A stretch of 8,612 bases of DNA, taken from positions 1 to 8,612 of the forward strand of contig JAIXVO010000071.1 in the NCBI GenBank assembly GCA_027482985.1. The letters are read 5' to 3'. The translations under genes were made by a program, and so were the position numbers. This DNA is from Cyanobacteriota bacterium. Lineage in GTDB: Bacteria > Cyanobacteriota > Cyanobacteriia > Leptolyngbyales > Leptolyngbyaceae. Under the pieces are notes generated by a model. It saw only the letters and a list, made by a program, of their open reading frames with translations. It ran no database searches and was not told the origin of the DNA. The stretch's first letter is position 1; each line of letters opens with the position of its first letter. This document shows, one piece after another, positions 1-4,826 of this stretch.

Positions 1-74
1 CCGCCAATTACTCCGCCTGCGAAACGCGATCGATCTGGCATAACTTCACCAGATTGATCGGCAATATCACCCAT
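1..74 (-). CDS. Possible 5' end of a minus-strand gene, cut by the window edge
   Basis: An ATG on the minus strand (bases 72-74 as CAT) opens a frame with no stop through base 1, giving 24 codons that begin MGDIADQSGEVM and end RSRFAGGVIG. The amino-acid mix looks like protein, but the fragment is too short to assign a family. No clear Shine-Dalgarno sequence precedes the ATG. A TATCAT box lies only about 7 bases upstream, which would suit a near-leaderless message but could be chance. All three plus-strand frames also stop within the first 140 bases, so the 3' end of a plus-strand gene is a weaker alternative. The fragment contains the inverted repeat at 27-60. Existence of the gene is uncertain. 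Confidence 0.3.
   Translation of the reverse strand, partial: MGDIADQSGEVMPDRSRFAGGVIG
27..60. repeat. Imperfect 12-bp inverted repeat
   Basis: CGATCGATCTGG (27-38) can pair with CCAGATTGATCG (49-60) across a 10-base loop. The single imperfect position is a G·U pair if the plus strand is transcribed and an A·C mismatch if the minus strand is. No T-run follows on either side, so it is not a standard intrinsic terminator. It lies inside the possible minus-strand coding fragment and may simply be part of it. Confidence 0.4.
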
Positions 75-140
75 GTACGGTATGATAGGAACAGAACACG
101 AGGCGGCAGCGCTTCACCTCTGAACAAAGAGGATTTTTGA

Positions 141-169
141 TTGACGTTTATGCCAATGTTCGTTAAATT
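141..169 (+). promoter_or_regulatory. Likely promoter of the tRNA-Glu gene
   Basis: TTGACG (141-146) and TAAATT (164-169) are separated by 17 bases and match the -35 and -10 boxes of a housekeeping sigma70-type promoter. Transcription would start near base 176, leaving a leader of about 14 bases before the mature tRNA. Position and spacing fit well; no transcript evidence is available. Confidence 0.55.
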
Positions 170-189
170 AAGAAAGGTCTGAAAAACAC

Positions 190-262
190 GCCCCCATCGT
201 CTAGAGGCCTAGGACACCTCCCTTTCACGGAGGCGACGGGGATTCGAATTCCCCTGGGGGTA
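190..262 (+). tRNA. trnE-UUC: tRNA-Glu (anticodon UUC)
   Basis: This is a complete 73-base cloverleaf. The acceptor stem pairs GCCCCCA (190-196) with TGGGGGT (255-261), with a G·U at the first pair, and A262 is the discriminator base. The anticodon arm is CCTCC-CTTTCAC-GGAGG, giving anticodon TTC, which reads GAA and GAG. The T arm has the standard TTCGAAT loop between GGGGA and TCCCC-type arms. The 3' CCA is not encoded. In cyanobacteria glutamyl-tRNA feeds translation and also the C5 route to 5-aminolevulinate, and hence haem, chlorophyll and bilins. The gene stands alone between a promoter and a strong terminator, so it is probably transcribed singly. Confidence 0.97.
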
Positions 263-278
263 TTTTTTAGACCTGATT

Positions 279-324
279 AAACTCTTACCCCCTAGACATT
301 TTGTCTAGGGGGTAAGAGTTTTTT
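279..324 (+). terminator. Strong intrinsic terminator of the tRNA-Glu transcript
   Basis: Bases 279-298 and 302-321 are perfect inverted complements: a 20-bp stem with a 3-base TTT loop and a G/C block (CCCCC/GGGGG) in the middle. The 3' arm runs into TTTTTT (319-324), the U-tract of a rho-independent terminator. Just 16 bases separate it from the tRNA end. The stem is unusually long and perfect. The 5' arm begins with AAA, so it offers only a short U-run to transcription arriving from the right. Confidence 0.9.
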
Positions 325-724
325 AGTGTCGCTCAATTTGGACGACAGCCGCTCCCATCTCATCTGACACCCGCTCTAGTGGGCATGAGCTGCATGAGAG
401 TTACCATGCGTAGTTTCAGCTTCTAGCCTAGGCTGATCAGAGCATTAAACGTCTGGTGGAATCATTCCAGCTAGAACCCTAGGATCAGGCGATTGCAGTT
501 GCTGAGCGGCAACAGTGAGCACGCTCGTTGATGAACCAGTTGTATTCGCCTGACCGATCCGCACCAGTTAAACCAGTGGTCAGTGGATCACGTGGCTTAG
601 GAGATTGAACGCGATCGCTTGTAAAAAACTCACTGGTAAAGGACTACACTTGAGGCATCAGTGATTAGGTTTTGTAAACACTCTTGCGCAAATTCTCCGC
701 TAGAGCTTGCAGCTGTTGCCAGCT
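325..724. other. 400-base region without an intact gene
   Basis: No open frame of convincing length exists on either strand. It holds one HIP1 site (611-618), a coding-like but stop-broken frame at 435-605, and short repeats of CAGTGG-type sequence around 570-590. A TTGTAA/TACACT pair near 619-650 has a 20-base spacer, too long for a confident promoter of the gene at 725. Confidence 0.6.
435..605 (+). pseudogene. Possible decayed coding fragment
   Basis: In one plus-strand frame the translation looks protein-like but is cut by stops. Fifteen codons ending FQLEP precede TAG (480-482), eleven codons DQAIAVAERQQ precede TGA (516-518), and 29 codons with MNQLYSPDRSAP and SGSRGLGD precede TGA (606-608). 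The blocks are in one frame and resemble amphipathic helix followed by basic tail, as if single substitutions had created the stops. The protein family is not recognised. A chance resemblance is quite possible at this length, so the call is tentative. Confidence 0.25.
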
Positions 725-1528
725 ATGACAGATCGGTCAGACTCTCTCCACAATCCATCGAAAGACCCGGCAAGGTTAGCAGCAGATTTGCTGCAACACT
801 ATAGCTTTGAGTTGGCGGGTTACTCGCTGGTGCAACAAATTGCCATCTGGTTGGAGTACTACCCGGCGGAGTGGTTGCCCTTTGCCATCATCGAAGCCTT
901 GTATCAAGGGCGTTACAAGGCCATCTCAGTGGAGCAAATCCTGAATTTGTGGGAACGACGGCAACAGCCCGTTTATCACTTCAATCATGAATTTGAGCGC
1001 TTAATTTGTGGCAAGTTACCCTATCCGATCGCGGCTGATTCCCAGGTTGCAGTAGAACGGGCAGAAACGGTGTTATCCAATCCGGCGCTGTCCTATCGCA
1101 AGATGGTGTTAGAACTACCCAGCATCCAAGCCGCCTCCAGGTTGGAGCGGTTGAGCGAAATTCCGTCCTTGAAACTGGCTTTTCCGCGTGCCCCTGTCGC
1201 CCCCCCCGGGCCTCTCCCCCTGGAACCCGTGGCAGAACCAACCCCCAATGGTCATCAGGCAGCGGCGATCGCGGCTGCACCTATTTCGCTGAATGGCACG
1301 AGGAAAGAGCCGCATGAGAACCTTCATCGCGATCGCGACTTTCAGGATTTTCAAGCGGGAGTGGTGTTTGGGTTAAGTTCAGGGTTAGCCGTCACCAGTT
1401 TGAAGCCCAGTTTCCGCCTCGCCTGGAGTCAGCTCTATCACCCCAATTGGATGGCATTTTTAGAAACCCCGGCGGCGATCGCCCCGTTTACCCCAGAAGT
1501 GAAAGGCGGCGTTGGAGGTGGGGAATAG
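725..1528 (+). CDS. Conserved cyanobacterial-type protein of unknown function with a possible DnaD-like helical segment
   Basis: The protein has 267 residues if it starts at the ATG at 725. An in-frame TTG at 707 would add six residues, but neither start has a clear ribosome-binding site, so the ATG is preferred. Residues 20-95 form a helical N-terminal domain rich in Tyr and Trp (YSLVQQIAIWLEYYPAEW, then ALYQGRYKAISVEQILNLWE). The pattern of an A-rich helix, 'ISVEQIL' and 'W' recalls the C-terminal DnaD/DnaB_2 fold of primosome proteins. That resemblance is my inference. Residues 150-200 are a Pro/Ala-rich, probably flexible linker, and residues 205-256 form a second conserved-looking segment. 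The last residues GGVGGGE are encoded by a G-rich tract. There is no signal peptide or membrane segment. It is convergent with the lyase gene downstream, 25 bases away. Role unknown. Confidence 0.8.
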   Translation: MTDRSDSLHNPSKDPARLAADLLQHYSFELAGYSLVQQIAIWLEYYPAEWLPFAIIEALYQGRYKAISVEQILNLWERRQQPVYHFNHEFERLICGKLPYPIAADSQVAVERAETVLSNPALSYRKMVLELPSIQAASRLERLSEIPSLKLAFPRAPVAPPGPLPLEPVAEPTPNGHQAAAIAAAPISLNGTRKEPHENLHRDRDFQDFQAGVVFGLSSGLAVTSLKPSFRLAWSQLYHPNWMAFLETPAAIAPFTPEVKGGVGGGE

Positions 1529-1551
1529 GAGTTGGAGGGGGGTTGGGCAGG
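1505..1551 (+). repeat. G-rich low-complexity tract between convergent genes
   Basis: The plus strand is almost free of C here and contains many GGAG, GTTGG and GGGG runs, including GGGGGG near 1537. It codes for the glycine-rich C-terminus of the upstream gene, spans the 25-base gap and reaches the lyase stop codon. It resembles the short tandem G-rich repeats scattered in cyanobacterial genomes, but no unit is repeated exactly enough to define one. Confidence 0.45.
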
Positions 1552-1553
1552 AG

Positions 1554-2078
1554 CTATTTAGCGCCGCCCATACGAATTTCGGAGAAGAAGGAGGCAGTAC
1601 TGGAGCCGCCAGTACGTTTCAGCATGCTGGTGCGCAAGCGTAAATTGGGACTGGCAAACCAGAGGCGTTCTTCGGCATACAGGGTATCGTCTGCCGTAAT
1701 TAAGGTGAGCGCTTCATCACTGCCCAACACATAACGCCCCGCAACTGGAGGAGTGGTATTGGCGGCAAAACTCCGGAGCAACTGGCCTTGATTGGGCGTT
1801 TCGGGATCGGCGATCGCAACGAGAACACTGGTACCCGTCGTTTTTTTGTTGTCCCATTCGCCGGAACTGCTCCAGGACACCTTTAACCCACATTGGGAGA
1901 TCGCTGGATCAAGCTGGTACTGTTCGCACAATTGCACCACTTCCGGCGCAGTCTGAGCCAACGACTCAATCACCAAATCTGATTTACCCGCTTCCGATTG
2001 TTTGGAGTCAAAATGGTGACTCGATCGCTGCGACAACCACTTGCCACTGCTCAGTTCAAAAAAATCAACAATGTCCAT
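1554..2078 (-). CDS. cpcS: CpcS/CpeS-type phycobiliprotein chromophore lyase
   Basis: The 174-residue product is a full-length member of the CpcS/CpeS family, lipocalin-like beta-barrels that attach phycocyanobilin or a related bilin to a cysteine (usually beta-84 class) of phycobiliproteins in the cytoplasm. Diagnostic segments are the start MDIVDFFELSSGKWLSQR, then SSHH (19-22), KQSEAGKSDLVIE (26-38), VSW and EWD (67-75), PVAGRYVLGSDEALTLIT (residues 111-128), and EERLWFASPNLRLRTS (136-151) with SEIRM near the end. The loop after VSW and the LKRTGGSST stretch differ from the GTMEWD and LKRFGGFS forms I recall from well-studied members, so substrate preference may differ. The start at 2078 fits the family's N-terminus; the ribosome-binding site is weak (AAGG about 14 bases upstream). 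It is divergent from the gene at 2360. Subtype (CpcS-I, -III or CpeS) cannot be fixed. Confidence 0.9.
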   Translation of the reverse strand: MDIVDFFELSSGKWLSQRSSHHFDSKQSEAGKSDLVIESLAQTAPEVVQLCEQYQLDPAISQCGLKVSWSSSGEWDNKKTTGTSVLVAIADPETPNQGQLLRSFAANTTPPVAGRYVLGSDEALTLITADDTLYAEERLWFASPNLRLRTSMLKRTGGSSTASFFSEIRMGGAK

Positions 2079-2143
2079 TTTGTTGTAACAGCCTTGAAAT
2101 CTTGCATCTCAATCTTTCCATTATTGCAAGTTTCCGGCAGGTT

Positions 2144-2174
2144 GGGACATGGGGGTTGGGGTTGAGGGTTGGGG
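2144..2174 (+). other. G-quadruplex-type motif
   Basis: Five runs of at least three G (2144-2146, 2151-2155, 2158-2161, 2166-2168, 2171-2174) are separated by loops ACAT, TT, TTGA and TT. This satisfies the usual four-run rule with loops of seven bases or fewer. It lies about 66-96 bases ahead of the lyase start, with the G-rich strand being the template strand for the lyase. Part of it is telomere-like (TTGGGG). Confidence 0.6.
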
Positions 2175-2184
2175 CGGAGATTTT

Positions 2185-2225
2185 AGAAGTAACTGGCCTC
2201 TCATGAGAAGTAACTAGCCTCTCAA
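2185..2225 (+). repeat. 21-base tandem direct repeat, two copies
   Basis: AGAAGTAACTGGCCTCTCA (2185-2203) is followed after two bases by AGAAGTAACTAGCCTCTCA (2206-2224), differing at one position. The 21-base period equals two helical turns, so both copies face the same side of the DNA, as expected of paired binding sites. Origin by slippage is equally possible. Confidence 0.7.
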
Positions 2226-2359
2226 TTGATACCACCCAACAATTCAGCTCAATTTTTCCTGCATGGCTCAAAAATTTAATTCAGCCGCTGCCCTTTAAAC
2301 TGAGGTTGGTTACCGTTTCAGCCAACACGATAGAATAGTGCAAAAGATCTAGTTATCCT

Positions 2360-2839
2360 ATGGTTCAATACACCCTGGCTCAAAGTCCCGAAACCATTTT
2401 CAGCGTCCCTGGCAAAGATTCGACCAAAGCCCGCGAGAAGGCAATGGATCAATTGATCGAGTTGATGGATGCCGGGAAGTTACCCACCGAGTTAGGCGAT
2501 GGCTTCAGTCCCAAACAATTTATTGAAGTGAAAGAACCCGCTACCACGCCCACCAATGATGATGATGCCATCACTCATGCCGTCCAAACCCTCAGCAACC
2601 TGGCAAACTTAAAGCTCAAACTGCAAGAATCCCGTTCGGAAGCAATGGAGATTCGCGCCCAATTGGATGTCCTATTTACCGATGATCCCGTCAGCGAAGC
2701 CGAAATTGCCGATCTAAAAGATGGCTTCAAAGTCCTGAAATCTTATGCTCAGGCGAACTTACGCTATAAAGAAGCGCGATCGCAGGCAGAACAGGCGCGA
2801 TCGGTGTTGGATCAGGCGTTAGCAGAACAGGGGAAATAG
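2360..2839 (+). CDS. Small conserved cyanobacterial-type coiled-coil protein, function unknown
   Basis: The 159-residue product begins MVQYTLAQSPETIFSVPG and is soluble, acidic and without signal or membrane segments. Residues 1-57 look like a compact domain containing the notable DSTKAREKAMDQLIELMD helix and a DGFSPKQFIEV segment. Residues 58-68 are a Thr/Asp-rich linker. Residues 70-100 and 112-157 are long Ala/Glu/Gln/Lys-rich helices suited to a coiled coil or helical hairpin. The overall look is that of a lineage-restricted conserved protein, but I cannot name a family or role. No strong ribosome-binding site precedes the ATG; the nearest promoter candidate is TAGAAT at 2331. It runs alone, divergent from the lyase, and is followed by repeats rather than a terminator. 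Confidence 0.85.
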   Translation: MVQYTLAQSPETIFSVPGKDSTKAREKAMDQLIELMDAGKLPTELGDGFSPKQFIEVKEPATTPTNDDDAITHAVQTLSNLANLKLKLQESRSEAMEIRAQLDVLFTDDPVSEAEIADLKDGFKVLKSYAQANLRYKEARSQAEQARSVLDQALAEQGK

Positions 2840-2856
2840 GAGTCAGGAGTCAGGAG
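2838..2856 (+). repeat. Heptanucleotide tandem repeat (STRR-type)
   Basis: AGGAGTC (2838-2844) is followed by AGGAGTC (2845-2851) and AGGAG (2852-2856), starting within the stop codon of the preceding gene. Short tandemly repeated heptamers of this kind are well known in cyanobacterial genomes and usually lie outside genes. Confidence 0.7.
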
Positions 2857-2922
2857 GAATATCAAGGAATGGCAGGGAGGGAGAAGCCTCGCGCATGGAT
2901 TGAGGATCTTTGCCCAAATTTT

Positions 2923-3075
2923 GGGCGAGATGTGTCAACGGCGCGTTTCCACGCGATCGCTTCTTTCCTTCCTGTGAATCTCCGGCGAGACGTGCCAGCG
3001 GCGCGTCTCTACGAAATCTACCTTTCTTTTTCGTGAATCTCCGGCGAGATGTGTTAACGGCGCGTCTCTACGAAA
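2923..3075 (+). repeat. Three tandem copies of a 59-60-base hairpin repeat
   Basis: Each copy carries GGCGAGAyGTGyyArCGGCGCGTyTCyACG followed by a T/C-rich filler, with hairpin cores at 2927-2949, 2987-3009 and 3046-3068. Copies 2 and 3 also share GTGAATCTCCGGCGAGA and GCGTCTCTACGAAATC. In every copy a 10-base arm beginning GAGA pairs with GGCGCGTyTC around a 3-base loop (AAC or AGC). Variation between copies is mostly C-to-T and turns G-C pairs into G·U pairs on the plus-strand RNA, so the stem survives. Repeats with GTAGAGACGCG-type ends are common between genes in filamentous cyanobacteria. Confidence 0.85.
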
Positions 3076-3078
3076 TCG

Positions 3079-3120
3079 CGTCTTCCCCCTCCCTCACCTT
3101 CCTCTCCCTTCCTCCCCTTT
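3079..3120 (+). repeat. Polypyrimidine tract
   Basis: From 3079 the plus strand is nearly all C and T (TCTTCCCCCTCCCTCACC and onward) for about 42 bases, with only a single A. It ends 43 bases before the prfC start. Its first part, 3082-3093, is the inverted complement, with one mismatch, of the purine stretch at 2875-2886. Confidence 0.6.
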
Positions 3121-3153
3121 GCTATCGTTAGTCAATGTCCGTCGATCGCCACC

Positions 3154-3157
3154 AGGT
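3154..3157 (+). promoter_or_regulatory. Ribosome-binding site that fixes the prfC start
   Basis: AGGT lies six bases before the ATG at 3164. This supports that ATG over the upstream in-frame TTG at 3119, which sits in the pyrimidine tract without a Shine-Dalgarno sequence. Confidence 0.55.
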
Positions 3158-3163
3158 ACATTC

Positions 3164-4792
3164 ATGCCCACCGAGATTCAGGCCGAATTGCAAGCAGAAG
3201 TTGAACGTCGCCGCAATTTTGCGATTATTTCCCACCCGGATGCCGGGAAAACAACGCTGACCGAAAAACTGTTGTTGTACGGGGGTGCCATTCACCAGGC
3301 GGGGGCGGTGAAAGCGCGACGGGCACAACGGCATGCCACTTCGGACTGGATGGAAATGGAACAACAACGGGGGATTTCGATTACCTCGACGGTGTTGCAG
3401 TTCGATTACCAAGGCTGTCAGATTAATCTGCTGGATACGCCGGGACACCAGGACTTTAGTGAAGATACCTATCGCACCCTGGCGGCGGCGGATAATGCCG
3501 TGATGTTGATCGATGCGGCGAAAGGGTTGGAACCACAAACCCGCAAATTATTTGAAGTGTGTCGGTTACGCGGACTGCCGATTTTCACCTTTGTTAACAA
3601 GCTCGATCGCCCCGGTCGGGAACCGCTGGAACTGCTAGACGAAATTGAACAGGAACTCGGGTTACAGACCTATGCCGCGAATTGGCCGATTGGCATGGGC
3701 GATCGCTTCAAGGGCGTATTTGATCGGCGGACTCAGCAGATCCATTTATTTGAGCGGAGTGCCCACGGTCAACGCGAAGCCCGCGATACGATTGTGGAGT
3801 TGGGTGATCCGAATATCGAAGCGTTGCTGGAACAGGATCTCTATTACCAGTTCAAAGATGATCTGGAATTGCTGGAAGGGTTGGGAGCTGAATTAGATCT
3901 GGAGCATGTGCATGCAGGGCTGATGACGCCCGTGTTCTTTGGCAGTGCCATGACCAACTTTGGCGTGGAACCCTTCCTCAATGCGTTTTTAGACTATGCC
4001 CTGAAACCCGCGCCCCATAGTAGTACGAAGGGCGACATTGAACCAGACTATCCGGAGTTCACGGGGTTTGTGTTCAAGTTGCAAGCCAACATGGACCCGA
4101 AACACCGCGATCGCGTCGCCTTTGTGCGGGTGTGTTCGGGCAAGTTTGAAAAAGATATGACCGTGAATCATGCGCGGACTGGCAAGCAGGTGCGGCTTTC
4201 CCGGCCCCAAAAGCTGTTTGCGCAGGATCGGGAAGTGATTGAAGAAGCCTATCCCGGCGATGTGATCGGTTTGAATAACCCTGGGGTGTTTGCCATTGGC
4301 GACACCATTTATGTCGGGCAAAAGCTGGTGTATGACGGGATTCCGTCCTTTTCGCCAGAACTGTTTGCCTACTTGCGCAATCCCAACCCCTCTAAATTTA
4401 AGCAATTTCAGAAAGGGGTGTCCGAATTGCGGGAAGAAGGGGCAGTGCAGATTATGTACTCCGTCAATGAAGCCCGTCGCGATCCGATTCTGGCAGCGGT
4501 GGGACAATTGCAATTTGAAGTGGTGCAATTCCGGATGCAGAGTGAATATGGCGTGGAAACTCTGTTAGAGCCGTTGGGTTACAGTGTGGCGCGGTGGGTC
4601 GTCGGCGGGTGGGAAGCTCTCGACAAAGTGGGGCGACTATTTAATACCATCACCGTCAAGGACAGTTACGATCGCCCCGTGTTGCTGTTCAAAAACGAAT
4701 GGAACCTGAATCAAATTCAGACGGATCACCCGGAGTTGCAATTAAATGCGATCGCTCCCGTAGTTTCTGGGAGCGAGCCCACGGTTTTGTGA
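3164..4792 (+). CDS. prfC: Peptide chain release factor 3 (RF3)
   Basis: RF3 is the cytoplasmic translational GTPase that removes RF1 or RF2 from the ribosome after peptide release. The 542-residue product shows every G motif. The P-loop is SHPDAGKTT (23-31), switch I ends RGISITS (69-75), G3 is DTPGH (91-95), G4 is NKLD (145-148) and G5 is [10 protein letters not shown] (258-267). Domains 2 and 3 follow from about residue 295, with the RF3-like [15 protein letters not shown] segment. Length matches the family (about 530-540). The start at 3164 gives the usual short N-terminal helix with [16 protein letters not shown]; an in-frame TTG at 3119 would add 15 unlikely residues. It heads a probable operon, with the next gene 34 bases on. 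The sequence looks intact and functional. Confidence 0.97.
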   Translation: MPTEIQAELQAEVERRRNFAIISHPDAGKTTLTEKLLLYGGAIHQAGAVKARRAQRHATSDWMEMEQQRGISITSTVLQFDYQGCQINLLDTPGHQDFSEDTYRTLAAADNAVMLIDAAKGLEPQTRKLFEVCRLRGLPIFTFVNKLDRPGREPLELLDEIEQELGLQTYAANWPIGMGDRFKGVFDRRTQQIHLFERSAHGQREARDTIVELGDPNIEALLEQDLYYQFKDDLELLEGLGAELDLEHVHAGLMTPVFFGSAMTNFGVEPFLNAFLDYALKPAPHSSTKGDIEPDYPEFTGFVFKLQANMDPKHRDRVAFVRVCSGKFEKDMTVNHARTGKQVRLSRPQKLFAQDREVIEEAYPGDVIGLNNPGVFAIGDTIYVGQKLVYDGIPSFSPELFAYLRNPNPSKFKQFQKGVSELREEGAVQIMYSVNEARRDPILAAVGQLQFEVVQFRMQSEYGVETLLEPLGYSVARWVVGGWEALDKVGRLFNTITVKDSYDRPVLLFKNEWNLNQIQTDHPELQLNAIAPVVSGSEPTVL

Positions 4793-4826
4793 AGTAATCT
4801 AGAAGGGTTCTGCGTAGGACTTTCCT

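Larger units (their letters stand above)
2079..2359. other. Divergent intergenic region between the lyase and the coiled-coil gene
   Basis: This 281-base region must hold the promoters of both flanking genes. On the plus strand TAGAAT (2331-2336) is a fair -10 box, with TTGGTT (2306-2311) as a poor -35 at a 19-base spacing. No convincing minus-strand promoter was found for the lyase. The middle carries the G-run motif at 2144-2174 and the 21-base tandem repeat at 2185-2225. Confidence 0.5.
2840..3163. other. 324-base repeat-filled spacer ahead of prfC
   Basis: No gene is supported here. A 73-codon frame across 2910-3131 exists only because the repeat unit happens to lack stops, and its translation is internally repetitive. 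In order the spacer holds the heptamer repeat (2838-2856), a purine-rich stretch (to 2887), three hairpin repeats (2923-3075), a 42-base pyrimidine tract (3079-3120) and the ribosome-binding site of prfC. No clear promoter was found, so prfC transcription start is unknown. Confidence 0.7.

Noticed and set aside
707..724. TTG start for the unknown protein at 725
   Set aside because: No Shine-Dalgarno sequence precedes it and the added six residues lead directly into a normal ATG start.
1447..1734. 95-codon plus-strand open frame across the lyase 3' end
   Set aside because: It is antisense to the clearly homologous lyase and overlaps the end of the preceding gene; the translation has low-complexity Arg/Gly content.
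2065..2271. 68-codon minus-strand frame upstream of the lyase
   Set aside because: It runs through the tandem repeat and G-rich motif, overlaps the lyase start, and its translation resembles no protein.
2927..3068. CRISPR array
   Set aside because: The three repeats are imperfect, and copies 2 and 3 share most of the supposed spacer, so there are no unique spacers between identical repeats.
2910..3131. 73-codon plus-strand open frame
   Set aside because: It is made of the hairpin repeats and pyrimidine tract, its translation is internally repetitive, and it has no ribosome-binding site.
3989..4528. 179-codon minus-strand open frame inside prfC
   Set aside because: It lies wholly opposite conserved RF3 domains and has the His/Arg-rich look of a shadow frame.
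4752..4776. 8-bp hairpin near the end of prfC as a terminator
   Set aside because: TCGCTCCC and GGGAGCGA pair across nine bases, but the hairpin lies inside the coding region, has no T-run, and the next gene follows 34 bases later on the same strand.
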